Source of the DNA: Cereibacter johrii
GTDB taxonomy: Bacteria > Pseudomonadota > Alphaproteobacteria > Rhodobacterales > Rhodobacteraceae
Reading direction: 5' to 3'
Length of the DNA stretch: 37,559 bases
Assembly: GCF_001720585.1 (NCBI RefSeq)
Contig: NZ_MABH01000113.1
Span: 1-37,559 of the forward strand
Shown piece after piece: positions 24,705 through 33,480 of the stretch (positions within the stretch are counted from its first letter, which is position 1; every line of letters starts with the position of its first letter). The position numbers and the translations under genes were made by a program. The notes beneath the pieces are model-generated. The model saw only the letters and a list, made by a program, of their open reading frames with translations, had not been told where the DNA came from and did not search any database.

Positions 24705-26042
24705 TCAACCCGCCGCCAGATCCGCGCCGAGACCCGCCATCAGATCGGTGAAGGCAGGGAAGGAGGTCGCGATGGGCGAGCCGTCGTCGACGGTCACCGG
24801 CGCCTCCGCCGCCATGCCGAGCACGAGGAAGCTCATGGCGATCCGGTGGTCCAGATGGGTGGCGCAGGTGGCCCCGCCGGGCACCCGGCCCATGCCATGG
24901 ACGATCAGCGTATCCTCGTCCTCCTCGAGGCGCACGCCGCAGGCCTCGAGCCCGCGCGCCATCGCGTCGATCCGGTCGCTCTCCTTCACGCGCAGTTCCT
25001 TCACGCCGCGCATGACCGTGGAGCCCTCGGCAAAGGCCGCCACCACCGACAGGATCGGATATTCGTCGATCATCGAGGGCGCGCGCTCGGGCGGCACCTC
25101 CACGCCCGTCAGGGCCGAGGCCCGGACGCGCAGGTCGGCCACCGGCTCGCCGCCCTCCTCGCGCTCGTTCTCGAAGGCGATGTCCGCGCCCATCTCCAGC
25201 AGCGTCACGTAAAGCCCGTCCCGCGTCGGGTTCCGGCTCACCCCCGGCACGAGGATGTCGGATCCCTCGACGATCAGCGCCGCGCAGACCGGAAAGGCCG
25301 CCGAGGACGGATCGCGCGGAACCGCCACCGTCTGCGGCCGCAGCTCGGGCTGCCCGGTCAGGGTGATGATCTGCCCTTCGGCCCCCGTCTCGACGGTAAG
25401 CTCGGCCCCGAAGCCGCGCAGCATCCGCTCGGAATGGTCGCGCGTGGCCTCGCGCTCGATCACGACCGTCTGCCCGGGCGCGTTCAGCCCGGCCAGCAGG
25501 ACCGCCGATTTCACCTGCGCCGAGGGCATCGGCACCGTATAGCGCACCGGCACCGGATCGGCCGCGCCCACGAGGGTCATCGGCAGCCGCCCGCCCTTGC
25601 GCCCGTAGGCGCGCGTGCCGAACAGCGCCAGCGGATCCGTCACCCGCCCCATCGGCCGCTTGCGGAGCGACCCATCGCCGGTGAAGGTCGCGGTCAGGGG
25701 CGAGGTGGCCATCGCCCCCATCACCAGCCGCACGCCGGTGCCGGAATTGCCGCAGTCGATCACCTCGGCGGGCTCGGCAAAGCCCCCCACGCCCACCCCA
25801 TGCACCGACCAGGCGCCCGGCCCGTGCTGGATCACCTCGGCGCCGAAGGCACGCATGGCCTTCGCCGTGTCGAGTACGTCCTGCCCCTCGAGGAGGCCCG
25901 TGATCTGCGTCTCGCCCACTGCCATGGCGCCAAGGATCAGCGCGCGGTGGCTGATCGACTTGTCGCCGGGGATCTCGGCGCGCCCCTTCAGCGGCCCCGA
26001 GCGGCGAGCGGTCATCGGTTGCGCGGGCCCGTGTCCGGACAT
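24705..26042 (-). CDS. aroA: 3-phosphoshikimate 1-carboxyvinyltransferase (EPSP synthase), class II-like
   Basis: 445 residues from ATG 26042, with GGAGGAAG upstream. [69 protein letters not shown] and [15 protein letters not shown] are close to the Agrobacterium CP4-type (class II) enzyme rather than to E. coli AroA. It joins PEP to shikimate-3-phosphate in chorismate synthesis. The active-site segment reads GNSGTGVR, with Gly at the position where CP4 has the Ala100 linked to glyphosate tolerance. First gene of the aroA-cmk-rpsA-ihfB series; a long upstream in-frame extension lacks family similarity. Confidence 0.95.
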   Translation of the reverse strand: MSGHGPAQPMTARRSGPLKGRAEIPGDKSISHRALILGAMAVGETQITGLLEGQDVLDTAKAMRAFGAEVIQHGPGAWSVHGVGVGGFAEPAEVIDCGNSGTGVRLVMGAMATSPLTATFTGDGSLRKRPMGRVTDPLALFGTRAYGRKGGRLPMTLVGAADPVPVRYTVPMPSAQVKSAVLLAGLNAPGQTVVIEREATRDHSERMLRGFGAELTVETGAEGQIITLTGQPELRPQTVAVPRDPSSAAFPVCAALIVEGSDILVPGVSRNPTRDGLYVTLLEMGADIAFENEREEGGEPVADLRVRASALTGVEVPPERAPSMIDEYPILSVVAAFAEGSTVMRGVKELRVKESDRIDAMARGLEACGVRLEEDEDTLIVHGMGRVPGGATCATHLDHRIAMSFLVLGMAAEAPVTVDDGSPIATSFPAFTDLMAGLGADLAAG

Positions 26043-26258
26043 GATCTTCCTCCAGATTGACGGCGCGAGCCTTACCCAATGCGCCGGGCCCGGTCCAGCG
26101 TCAAACCCGCCCGCGCTCATCGCGCGACAGCCGCAAGGACGAGGCGCCGGGCCTCGATGCGGACGGCGAGAGCGCCGGGGGCCGATCCCGCGATGCTCAT
26201 GCGTCACACGAGGAACGCCACTTACCTTACTGAAATGGAAGCGCTATCCGCCGCAGGC

Positions 26259-26984
26259 TCACCCCTGCCGCCGGAAGGTCAGGTAGTGCGGCACACGCCC
26301 CTCGCGCAGCGCCTTCTGCTCGTAGCGGGTCGAGAGCCAGTCCTCCCACGCCTCACCGCTCTGTGCCACGAGATCGAACCCGGCCTGCGGCACTTCCTCG
26401 AGACTCTGGCGCACATAATCGGGGATGTCGGTCGCAATGCGGAAAGTGGCGCCCGGCGCAAGCACGCGGGCCAGGGGGGCGAGATAGCCCTGCGTGACGA
26501 ACCGGCGCCGGTGGTGGCGCTTCTTCGGCCAGGGATCGGGATAGTTGAGGAAGGCCTTCGAGACGGACGCCTCCGGCAGCACGTCGAAAAGATCGCGCAC
26601 ATCGCCGGGGTGCACGAGGAGATTCTCCACCCCCGCCGCCCGGATCTTGCCAAGCAGCATCGCCACCCCGTTCACGAAGGGCTCGCAGCCGATCAGGCCG
26701 ATCCCGGGATTGCGCGCGGCCATATGGACCATGTGCTCGCCGCCGCCGAAGCCGATCTCGAGCCAGACCGGGCGGCCGCCGAAGAGCGCGCCGAGATCGA
26801 GCGGGCGACGCTCCGGGTTCTCCTCGCGCGTGATGCCCTCGGGCCGCAGCCGGCCCAGATCCTCGGAGAGATAGACCTTCTGCGAGGGGCGCAGCGTCTT
26901 GCCCGACCGCCGGCCATAGAAGTTGCGCCAAGCGGGGCCGTCCGCCTCGCCGCGCGGGGATTCGGGGGCGTCGTCGTCACTCAT
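26259..26984 (-). CDS. trmB: tRNA (guanine-N7-)-methyltransferase
   Basis: 241 residues. SAM-binding motif WLEIGFGGGEHM, then YPDPWPKKRHHRRRFV, the TrmB hallmark, and TDIPDYVRQSL plus STRYEQKALREGR near the C-terminus. It forms m7G46 in the variable loop of tRNA. The N-terminus (MSDDDAPESPRGEADG) is acidic and unconserved, so the start at ATG 26984 is the least certain point. It is followed by a 216-base gap to aroA that holds nothing I can assign apart from the aroA ribosome site. Confidence 0.95.
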   Translation of the reverse strand: MSDDDAPESPRGEADGPAWRNFYGRRSGKTLRPSQKVYLSEDLGRLRPEGITREENPERRPLDLGALFGGRPVWLEIGFGGGEHMVHMAARNPGIGLIGCEPFVNGVAMLLGKIRAAGVENLLVHPGDVRDLFDVLPEASVSKAFLNYPDPWPKKRHHRRRFVTQGYLAPLARVLAPGATFRIATDIPDYVRQSLEEVPQAGFDLVAQSGEAWEDWLSTRYEQKALREGRVPHYLTFRRQG

Positions 26985-27128
26985 TTCGGCACCTTCTGCA
27001 GCCTCCGCCAGCCCCTAAACGCCCCCGCGCCACAGGTCAACCGCCCCCCGCGCAAGATTTTGCCGCCCCGGGAACCGGGGGATGAGCGGCTTTCCGTTTC
27101 CTTACATTTCAGTGACTTGAGGGAGGTT

Positions 27129-27165
27129 CGGGGGCGCTGTTATCCGATAGCAGCCCCGGGTTTTT
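27129..27165 (+). terminator. Intrinsic terminator upstream of a secreted protein gene
   Basis: On the + strand a stem built from GCTGTTATC and GATAGCAGC (one G-U pair), extended by GGG/CCC outside, is followed by GGGTTTTT. This is a good Rho-independent terminator, but no + strand coding gene precedes it: trmB is divergent and ends its start at 26984. It is 85 bases before the next + gene. It could end a small RNA made from 26985-27130 or act as a leader attenuator for the gene at 27250. Confidence 0.65.
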
Positions 27166-27249
27166 GCCTGACACGCCCCTTCGGCCCATGTTCCGGAGCA
27201 GCAGATACCACCGCCCCTGACGACCGGGGCGCGAACAACGGAGACAAAG

Positions 27250-27786
27250 ATGACCATTGACCTTCGCAAGACCGCCATCGCCGCGCTGGCCGCCCTCTCG
27301 CTGGTGCCCGCCGCCGCGGCGCCCGCCCATGCGCTCGGCAAGAAGGACAAGGCCTTCATCGCCGGCGCCGCCACCGCGGCCGTCGCGGGCGTGGTGATGC
27401 AGAACATGCGCGCCAACGGCCAGTGGCCCTTCGGCCAGCAGCGGCCGCGCTATGCGGCCCCGCCCGCCCAGCCGCAATATTACGTCCAGCCGCGGGCGAC
27501 CTATGCCACCACCGCCCCGCGTCAGGTCACCTACCAGCCCCGCTATGTGGCGCCGAGCGTCCATTCCACGCCGGCAGCCCAGGCCTTCCGCGAGCTCTCG
27601 CCCCAGATGCGGCGCGAGGTCCAGATCTCGCTCGCGCGCTACGGCTACTATTCGGGCTCCATCGACGGTGCCTGGGGGCCCGGCACCTCGGCCGCGGTCG
27701 ATGCCTATGCCCGCGAGAGCGGCCGCATCGGGCAACTCGGCAGCGTCGCCGGAGCCTACAGCGTGATGGACAGCCTCGGGGGCTGA
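27250..27786 (+). CDS. Secreted peptidoglycan-binding-domain protein
   Basis: 178 residues. A clear signal peptide (TAIAALAALSLVPAAAAPAHA, cleaved about residue 28) leads to a short hydrophobic Gly/Ala segment (FIAGAATAAVAGVVMQ), a Pro/Gln/Tyr-rich linker (about 60-105), and a C-terminal PG_binding_1-type domain (MRREVQISLARYGYYSGSIDGAWGPGTSAAVDAYARE). Such domains bind cell-wall peptidoglycan. No catalytic domain is visible, so a structural or anchoring role is likely. GGAGAC lies upstream of the ATG, and a strong intrinsic terminator follows the stop. Confidence 0.82.
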   Translation: MTIDLRKTAIAALAALSLVPAAAAPAHALGKKDKAFIAGAATAAVAGVVMQNMRANGQWPFGQQRPRYAAPPAQPQYYVQPRATYATTAPRQVTYQPRYVAPSVHSTPAAQAFRELSPQMRREVQISLARYGYYSGSIDGAWGPGTSAAVDAYARESGRIGQLGSVAGAYSVMDSLGG

Positions 27787-27832
27787 ACCGGATTTCACTA
27801 AGCGCCTTTTCAGCAAGAGTTTCAGAACGACA

Positions 27833-27864
27833 GAAGCCCCGGCGATCCGCCGGGGCTTCATTTT
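27833..27864 (+). terminator. Intrinsic terminator after the peptidoglycan-binding protein gene
   Basis: A perfect 12-bp stem (GAAGCCCCGGCG with its complement, 3-base loop ATC) followed by ATTTT, 46 bases past the stop at 27786. Its T-tract is on the + strand only, so it serves the + gene; metK, ending at 27915 on the other strand, would meet the stem without a T-tract. Confidence 0.9.
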
Positions 27865-27914
27865 GCTGTCAGAGGCAATCCATCCTTTTTCGGAACGGAC
27901 TTGCCGCCGGTTCC

Positions 27915-29081
27915 TCAGACGGCCTTCAGCAGGGCGTCGGTCAGGTCGGTCCGTTCCCACGAGAAGCCGCCGTCCGCTTCCGGCGCCCGGCCGAAGTGGC
28001 CGTAGGCCGAGGTGCGGGCATAGATCGGCCGGCAGAGGTTCAGGTGCTCGCGGATGCCGCGAGGCGTGAGATCCATGCACTCCGCCACGGCCTTCTCGAT
28101 CTGCGCCGCATCCACCTGGCCCGTGCCGTGGGTGTCGACATAGATCGAGAGCGGCTTCGCCACGCCGATGGCATAGGAGACCTGAAGCGTGCAGCGCTCG
28201 GCGAGGCCCGCGGCCACCACGTTCTTGGCGAGGTAGCGCGCGGCATAGGCGGCTGAGCGGTCGACCTTGGTCGGATCCTTGCCCGAGAAGGCGCCGCCGC
28301 CGTGGGGCGCGGCCCCGCCGTAGGTGTCCACGATGATCTTGCGGCCGGTCAGGCCCGCGTCGCCGTCCGGCCCGCCGATGACGAAGGTCCCGGTCGGGTT
28401 CACCCACCATTCGGTGGCCTCGGTGATCCAGCCCTCGGGCAGGACCTCGCGGATATAGGGCTCGACGATGGCGCGGATATCGTCGGAGGTCTGCTCCTCA
28501 TGGGCGTGCTGGGTCGAGAGCACGATCGAGCGCACCTCGACGGGCTTGCCGTTCTCGTAGCGCAGCGAGAGCTGCGACTTGGCGTCGGGGCGCAGGTCGG
28601 GCTCCTGGCCCGATTTGCGCACCTCGGCCAGCCGGCGCAGGATCGCATGCGAATACTGGATCGGCGCCGGCATCAGCTCGGGCGTCTCGCGGCAGGCATA
28701 GCCGAACATGATGCCCTGGTCGCCCGCGCCGTCCTTGTCGACGCCTTGCGCGATATGGGCCGACTGGCGGTGCAGGAAGTTCTGCACCTCGATCGTGCGC
28801 CAGTGGAACTCCTGCTGCTCGTAGCCGATGTCCTTCACGCAATCGCGGACGATGCCGTCCACGCGCTCCATGAACTCGTCCAGCTTCTGGGGATCGGAGA
28901 GACCGACTTCGCCTCCGACAACGACGCGACCCGTCGTGGCGAAGGTTTCGCAGGCGACCCGGGCGGTGGGCTCCTCGGCCAGGAAGGCATCGAGGACGGC
29001 ATCCGACACGCGATCGCACAGCTTGTCGGGGTGACCTTCCGAGACGGACTCGGAAGTGAAGACGTAGTTCATGCGGGACAT
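27915..29081 (-). CDS. metK: S-adenosylmethionine synthetase
   Basis: 388 residues from ATG 29081 ([31 protein letters not shown]). [41 protein letters not shown] and the P-loop-like [19 protein letters not shown] are invariant MetK motifs. It makes SAM from methionine and ATP. The ribosome site GGAG, 8 bases upstream, is part of the SAM/SAH-type riboswitch at 29088-29132, so translation is very probably repressed by SAM. An ATG three codons in is a weaker alternative. Placed after lnt, as is common in alphaproteobacteria. Confidence 0.97.
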   Translation of the reverse strand: MSRMNYVFTSESVSEGHPDKLCDRVSDAVLDAFLAEEPTARVACETFATTGRVVVGGEVGLSDPQKLDEFMERVDGIVRDCVKDIGYEQQEFHWRTIEVQNFLHRQSAHIAQGVDKDGAGDQGIMFGYACRETPELMPAPIQYSHAILRRLAEVRKSGQEPDLRPDAKSQLSLRYENGKPVEVRSIVLSTQHAHEEQTSDDIRAIVEPYIREVLPEGWITEATEWWVNPTGTFVIGGPDGDAGLTGRKIIVDTYGGAAPHGGGAFSGKDPTKVDRSAAYAARYLAKNVVAAGLAERCTLQVSYAIGVAKPLSIYVDTHGTGQVDAAQIEKAVAECMDLTPRGIREHLNLCRPIYARTSAYGHFGRAPEADGGFSWERTDLTDALLKAV

Positions 29082-29087
29082 GAGAAG

Positions 29088-29132
29088 TGCTCCGTTGGGG
29101 TTAACCCCGTCACGCCAGGAAGCCGTTGTGAC
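29088..29132 (-). promoter_or_regulatory. SAM/SAH riboswitch in the metK leader
   Basis: On the minus strand the leader reads GTCACAACGGCTTCCTGGCG, then TGACGGGGTTAACCCCAACG, then GAGCA. This matches the SAM/SAH riboswitch consensus: a 5-bp P1 stem GTCAC/GTGAC (29132-29128 with 29113-29109) enclosing AACGGCTTCCTGGC, a linker, and a 3' segment GGAGCA that pairs with GCTTCC to form the H-type pseudoknot. The 3' segment contains the metK Shine-Dalgarno, so ligand binding should hide it. The class is known from Rhodobacterales in front of metK. The linker here contains GGGGTTAACCCC, which could itself fold into a small hairpin. Confidence 0.92.
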
Positions 29133-29143
29133 GGTTGCCTTCC

Positions 29144-29173
29144 GCGCTACACCCCTGAGGGGAGGCGGGTCAA
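29144..29173 (-). promoter_or_regulatory. Candidate metK promoter
   Basis: On the minus strand TTGACC (29173-29168) and TAGCGC (29149-29144) are 18 bases apart. The -35 hexamer overlaps the lnt stop codon. A start site about 7 bases on would be near 29137, just before the riboswitch P1 stem at 29132, so the geometry fits. The -10 match is weak. Confidence 0.4.
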
Positions 29174-30657
29174 GCGCGCCGAGGCCTGCGCGGTGCCGCC
29201 AGAAGCCCCGCAAGGGCGAGCAGGGCCCCGAGGACCGGCAATTCTCCCAAGCGGGAGAAGGGGGTAGCCGAAAGGGCCCCCGGCAGTGCGACATCTTTGT
29301 AGCCCGCCTCTCCGAGCGGCAGGTCGCTCAGGACGCGGCCCCGCGCATCGATCAGCGCCGAGATGCCGGTATTGGCCGACCGGACCAGAGGCAGGCCGAG
29401 CTCGATCGCGCGCAGCCGGGTCTGGGCCAGATGCTGGTAGGGACCGTTGAAGGTGCCGAACCAGGCGTCGTTGGTGATCTGGAGGATCCAGTCGGGCCGC
29501 TCGGCGGTGCGCAAGTCCTGCGGAAAGACCGCCTCGTAGCAGATGAGCGGAAGAACCTTGCCGAGGCCCGAGCCGAGATCCAGCACCTGCGGCCCGGGGC
29601 CTGCCGAATAGCCGAACCCCTCCTGCGCCGCGAAGGCGCGCAGGCCGAAGAGCTGGAACATCAGATCGCCCATCGGGACATATTCGCCGAAGGGCGCCAG
29701 ATGATGCTTGTCGTAGAGGCCCGCGATCCCGCCCGCGGGCCCCACGACCACGAGGCTGTTCCAGAAGCGCCAGCCCTCGCCGCGCTGGATGCCTGCGATG
29801 ACCGGAGCGCCCCGCCCGGCGGCAGCGATTTCGGGCAGAAGGCCCGGGGCGCGGTCGAGGAGATAGGGCACGGAGGTCTCGGGCCAGATCACGAGATCCG
29901 GCCGCGGGCCGTCGGACGTCAGGGTGAGGAGGCGCGAGAAATGGGTGGCGGCCAGATCGGGGTCCCATTTCATGCGCTGTTCGGCGTTGGGCTGCACGAT
30001 CCGCAGCACGGGGCCCGCAGGCGGCGGCTCGGGCAGCGACAGACGCCAGAGGCCGAAGCCCGCCATGGCCGCGAGCAGCGCGGCCGAAAGGCCGAGGCCC
30101 CGCCCCCGTGCCGCGATGGGCAGGGCCGCGGCCAGCGTGGTGAGGAGCGTGAGGCCCGAGGGACCGATGAGGCTGGCCACCTGCGCGGGCCAGGCGCCGA
30201 CCCAGATGTGGCCGATGAGCGCCCAGGGAAATCCCGTGAGCACATAGCCGCGGGCCAGTTCTGCCGCGCCGAGCGCCGTGGCGAAGGCGATGGGCCGCCG
30301 CCAGCCGGCGCCGAGATGGGCGAGCCAGCCCGCCAGAGCCCAGAAGAGCGCGAGGCCGAAGGCGATCAGCACCAGGGCGAAGGGCGCCATCCAGCCGTAG
30401 GTTTCGGCATCGATGAGGAAGGGCTCGACGATCCAGCTGAGGGCCGCAGCGAAGTGACCCGCGCCGCCGAAGAGCGCGAGGAGCGCGGCCTGCCTGCGGG
30501 TCGCGGCGCCCGCCACGATCCCGGTCAGGGCGGCGAGGGCGGGCAGGGCCAGCCACCAGAGGCCGAAGGGCGCCTGCCCTGCGGCGAGAGCCACACCCGC
30601 GCCGACGGCAAGGACGAGGCGCAGGGCAAGGGGGCGGGTTCGGACAAGGGCGATCAT
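29170..30657 (-). CDS. lnt: Apolipoprotein N-acyltransferase
   Basis: 495 residues. An N-terminal block of membrane helices (about 10-190) precedes a nitrilase-fold domain with the catalytic triad: Glu in [11 protein letters not shown], Lys in [15 protein letters not shown] and Cys in [11 protein letters not shown]. Lnt transfers an acyl chain to the N-terminal cysteine of lipoproteins in the inner membrane, the last maturation step, which fits lipoproteins such as the GH25 protein in this window. The ATG at 30657 has GGAG upstream. Follows corC by 166 bases with hairpin element copy 5 between. Confidence 0.95.
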   Translation of the reverse strand: MIALVRTRPLALRLVLAVGAGVALAAGQAPFGLWWLALPALAALTGIVAGAATRRQAALLALFGGAGHFAAALSWIVEPFLIDAETYGWMAPFALVLIAFGLALFWALAGWLAHLGAGWRRPIAFATALGAAELARGYVLTGFPWALIGHIWVGAWPAQVASLIGPSGLTLLTTLAAALPIAARGRGLGLSAALLAAMAGFGLWRLSLPEPPPAGPVLRIVQPNAEQRMKWDPDLAATHFSRLLTLTSDGPRPDLVIWPETSVPYLLDRAPGLLPEIAAAGRGAPVIAGIQRGEGWRFWNSLVVVGPAGGIAGLYDKHHLAPFGEYVPMGDLMFQLFGLRAFAAQEGFGYSAGPGPQVLDLGSGLGKVLPLICYEAVFPQDLRTAERPDWILQITNDAWFGTFNGPYQHLAQTRLRAIELGLPLVRSANTGISALIDARGRVLSDLPLGEAGYKDVALPGALSATPFSRLGELPVLGALLALAGLLAAPRRPRRA

Positions 30658-30785
30658 GGCGGCTCCGGTGACACCGCCCGTGGGTGCCCCGGCGGCCCTG
30701 CGCCGTCAAGGGCTGCCCGGTCGAGAGGCCGTGAACGCGGCCGGGCCGCGGCAGAGCTACCTGCGCGCCGGGACAGGTCGGGCCA

Positions 30786-30837
30786 CGGGGGGCTGTCTGC
30801 CCCCCGCACCCCCCGAGGATATTTCAGCCAGAATGAA
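30786..30837 (-). repeat. Dispersed intergenic hairpin element, copy 5
   Basis: On the minus strand it begins TTCATTCTGGCTGAAATATCC, followed by CTCGGGGGGTGC and the stem GGGGGGCAGACAGCCCCCC. The corC stop codon (TGA, 30826-30824) is inside the conserved block, so the element supplies the last codons of corC (LHSG). The AGACAG loop is shared with copies 1 and 3. Confidence 0.76.
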
Positions 30838-31771
30838 GGGGCTGTTCGGCCGGCAGCGCGCGCGTGCCCACCGAGGCGGTGACGGCGCCCGGCAGGCGGA
30901 CGCGCAGCCGCTTGATCTTGCGCGCGTCGGCGTCGATCACCTCGAATTCGGCGCCGCTCTCGTGCGGGACGATCTCGCCGCGGACGGGCACGCGCCCCGT
31001 GCGCAGGAAGACGAGCCCGCCCAGGGTGTCGATCTCCTCGTCCTCCTCCTCGCGGCGCAGGCGCAGGCCGATCTCGGCCTCGAACTCGTCGAGCGGCGTG
31101 CGCGACTGGGCCATGTAGACGCCGGGCTTTTCGAGCGTCCAGAGCGGGCCCTCGACCTCGTCATGCTCGTCCTCGATCTCGCCGATCACGGTCTCGATCA
31201 GGTCCTCGATGGTGACGAGCCCGTCGACCCCGCCATATTCGTCGATGACGAGCGCCATATGCACCCGCTCGCGCTGCATCTTCTGCAGCAGGACGCCGAT
31301 CGGCATCGAGGGCGGCGCATAGAGAAGGGGGCGCAGCAGCGTCTTCAGATCGAAGCTGCCGTTGCCGTCGAACCCGTGCTGAAGGGCCAGATCCTTGAGG
31401 AGCACGAGGCCCAGCGGCTGGTCGAGCGTCTCGCGGTAGACCGGCAGGCGCGAGAATCCGTGCTCGCGGAACACCGCCACCAGATCCTCCTTGCCGATGT
31501 CCACCGGCACGGCCACGATCTCGACCTTGGGAATCGCCACATCGTCCACCCGAAGGCGGCGCAGGTTGGCAATGCCGGGAAGGGTCAGGCTGCTCTGCGC
31601 GATGGCGAAGGCCCGGTCCTGCGGGGACAGGCCGCCGCCGCCGGCCTCGGCGGGCGAGAAGGCGCTGAAAAGGCGGCCGAAAAGGCCTCTCGGTCCAGGC
31701 TCCGCCTGGTCGTCTTCCGTCTGGTCGGGCGCGCTCTGCGCTGCCATAGACCCGTCGCTGCTACTGTCCAT
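30824..31771 (-). CDS. corC: CBS-domain and CorC/HlyC-domain protein (CorC-like)
   Basis: 315 residues. After an unconserved acidic N-terminus come two CBS domains ([39 protein letters not shown] and [36 protein letters not shown]) and a C-terminal CorC_HlyC-associated domain ([32 protein letters not shown] ... [16 protein letters not shown]). No membrane helices are seen, as for enterobacterial CorC (YbeX). Proposed roles include Mg/Co handling and, more recently, ribosome metabolism. The last residues are encoded by hairpin element copy 5. Member of the miaB-phoH-ybeY-corC-lnt cluster. Confidence 0.88.
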   Translation of the reverse strand: MDSSSDGSMAAQSAPDQTEDDQAEPGPRGLFGRLFSAFSPAEAGGGGLSPQDRAFAIAQSSLTLPGIANLRRLRVDDVAIPKVEIVAVPVDIGKEDLVAVFREHGFSRLPVYRETLDQPLGLVLLKDLALQHGFDGNGSFDLKTLLRPLLYAPPSMPIGVLLQKMQRERVHMALVIDEYGGVDGLVTIEDLIETVIGEIEDEHDEVEGPLWTLEKPGVYMAQSRTPLDEFEAEIGLRLRREEEDEEIDTLGGLVFLRTGRVPVRGEIVPHESGAEFEVIDADARKIKRLRVRLPGAVTASVGTRALPAEQPLHSG

Positions 31772-31810
31772 CTGTCCTTTCCGAATGGCCGCGCCCGATC
31801 CGGCGCCGGA

Positions 31811-32314
31811 TCAATATGGGTCGGGCACCCCCAGCCCCGCAAGTATCCTTGTCTCGGTCGCCTCCATCAGGTCGCCGTCCGCCTCCTCGACGTGGTCGTA
31901 GCCGAGAAGATGCAGCATCCCATGCACCAGGAGATGGGTGACATGATCCGCCACGGGCTTGCCCTGCTCGGCCGCCTCGCGCTGGCAGGTCTCGAAGGCG
32001 ATGGCGATGTCGCCGAGCGACTCGGGATCCTCGGGGTCGCCCGGTTCGGGCGGCTCGGGCGCCACGCCCGGCTCTTCGGAGGCGCGCTCTTCGGACGGCC
32101 AGGAGAGCACGTTCGTGGGCTTGCCCTTCTGGCGGAAGGTGCCGTTCAGCTCGGCGATGCGCGCATCGTCGCAGCCCATGACGACGAGGGTGAACCCCTC
32201 GGCCGGAATGTCCAGCGCCGCGAGGGTGGCCTCGGCCGCACGGGTCGCGAGCGCGGGGAGGTCAAGCTCCTCCCAGCGCCCGTCTTCGATCACTGTCTCA
32301 ACCAGAGGCTCCAT
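31811..32314 (-). CDS. ybeY: Endoribonuclease YbeY (rRNA maturation factor)
   Basis: 167 residues from ATG 32314 (MEPLVETVIEDGRW). The zinc site HLLVHGMLHLLGYDH (H3xH5xH) is complete, with NGTFRQKGKPTNVLSWPSEE before it. Between these lies a long acidic Pro/Glu insertion (about residues 85-115, EEPGVAPEPPEPGDPEDPES), longer than in E. coli YbeY but common in related alphaproteobacteria. YbeY takes part in 16S rRNA 3' end maturation and ribosome quality control. Its start overlaps phoH by 17 bases; an ATG at 32326 is an alternative. Confidence 0.94.
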   Translation of the reverse strand: MEPLVETVIEDGRWEELDLPALATRAAEATLAALDIPAEGFTLVVMGCDDARIAELNGTFRQKGKPTNVLSWPSEERASEEPGVAPEPPEPGDPEDPESLGDIAIAFETCQREAAEQGKPVADHVTHLLVHGMLHLLGYDHVEEADGDLMEATETRILAGLGVPDPY

Positions 32315-33338
32315 CTTCGGCCTCATACGCCTCGATGATGCGGGCCACAAGCGGGTGGCGCACCACATCCTTCGCCGTGAAGTAGTTGAACGAGACCCCC
32401 CGCACCGACTTCAGCACCCGTTCGGCATCGGCGAGGCCCGAGGCGGTGCCCCGCGGCAGGTCGATCTGCGTCCGGTCGCCGGTGACGACCATGCGGCTGC
32501 CCTCGCCCAGGCGGGTGAGGAACATCTTCATCTGCATGGTGGTCGCGTTCTGCGCCTCGTCGAGCACGACGAAGGCGTTCGAGAGGGTGCGGCCGCGCAT
32601 GAAGGCCAGGGGCGCGATCTCGATCCGCTTCTCCTCCATCAGCTTCATGAGCTGCTTCTGCGGCAGGAAGTCGTTCAGCGCGTCGTAGAGCGGCTGCATG
32701 TAGGGATCGATCTTCTCCTTCATGTCGCCGGGCAGGAACCCCAGCCGCTCGCCCGCCTCGACCGCGGGACGCGAGAGGATGATCCGGTCGACCACGCCGC
32801 CGATCAGCATGGTCACGCCTACGGCGACGGCAAGATAGGTCTTGCCGGTGCCCGCCGGGCCGATGCCGAAGGCCAGCTCGTGATCGAAGAGATTGGCGAC
32901 ATAGGCCTTCTGGGCCTCGGTGCGCGGCTCGACCGGCTTCTTCCGGGTGCGGATCTCGTATTTTCCCGGCGTGAAAAGTTCGATCTGCTCGCCCTGGGCC
33001 GCGTCGAGCACCGGACGGCCCAGCCGGATCGCCCCGTCGATGTCGCCCGCGACAAGGCCGCGGCCGGCCTCGAGCCGGGAATAGAGGCCTCGGAGCACCG
33101 ATGACGCCTGATCCCGGGCCTCCCTGTCGCCGATCACCGCAAGCCGGTTGCCCCGGCGCAGGATATGCACGCCCATCTGATGTTCGATCTGCGCGAGGTT
33201 GCGGTCGTATTCGCCGCAGAGATCGATCAGGAGACGATTGTCAGGGAATTCGAGAAGCGTTTCCACGACATCCTCGGAACGGGTCGGGGGGGTCAGCGCG
33301 CTGATGCCCAAAGACAACTCCTTGTGCTGGAGGGCCAT
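32298..33338 (-). CDS. phoH: PhoH-family ATPase (YbeZ)
   Basis: 346 residues from ATG 33338 (MALQHKELSLGISALTPP). Walker A AFGIGPAGTGKTYLAVA and Walker B NAFVVLDEAQNATTMQMKMFLTRLG, then SRMVVTGDRTQIDLPRG, place it in the PhoH/YbeZ family; an N-terminal KH-like region precedes. YbeZ partners YbeY in rRNA processing. No good ribosome site precedes ATG 33338, whereas AAGGAG inside the ORF is 6 bases from a TTG at 33311 (LGISALT), which may be the real start. Overlaps ybeY downstream; 142 bases from miaB. Confidence 0.93.
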   Translation of the reverse strand: MALQHKELSLGISALTPPTRSEDVVETLLEFPDNRLLIDLCGEYDRNLAQIEHQMGVHILRRGNRLAVIGDREARDQASSVLRGLYSRLEAGRGLVAGDIDGAIRLGRPVLDAAQGEQIELFTPGKYEIRTRKKPVEPRTEAQKAYVANLFDHELAFGIGPAGTGKTYLAVAVGVTMLIGGVVDRIILSRPAVEAGERLGFLPGDMKEKIDPYMQPLYDALNDFLPQKQLMKLMEEKRIEIAPLAFMRGRTLSNAFVVLDEAQNATTMQMKMFLTRLGEGSRMVVTGDRTQIDLPRGTASGLADAERVLKSVRGVSFNYFTAKDVVRHPLVARIIEAYEAEDGASG

Positions 33339-33391
33339 GTACCAAGAGTGGGGTCGCAATCTCCCCAAGGCAAGAAAATAGGTGACGAAAC

Positions 33392-33405
33392 CACAATTTC
33401 TTGTG
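33392..33405. promoter_or_regulatory. Palindrome in the phoH leader region
   Basis: CACAATTTCTTGTG is a 5-bp inverted repeat with a 4-base spacer, in an AT-rich patch of the miaB-phoH gap, about 55-70 bases before the phoH start. It could be an operator or part of a promoter for the phoH-ybeY-corC-lnt group. No regulator can be named. Confidence 0.3.
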
Positions 33406-33480
33406 ACGCTGCACGGAAAGGACGCAAGAGAAGAGCGCGGTCGCGGATGACGCCGCGCCCCTCTCCGACCGATGCCGGGA

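Noticed and set aside
26221-27105. CATTTCAGT motif on opposite strands at about 26230 and 27100
   Set aside because: A nine-base match in two upstream regions is too short to claim a shared operator, and the surrounding bases differ.
26079-27260. A 393-codon + strand open frame over trmB and its flanks
   Set aside because: Antisense to trmB for most of its length; the part outside trmB is short and unconserved in character.
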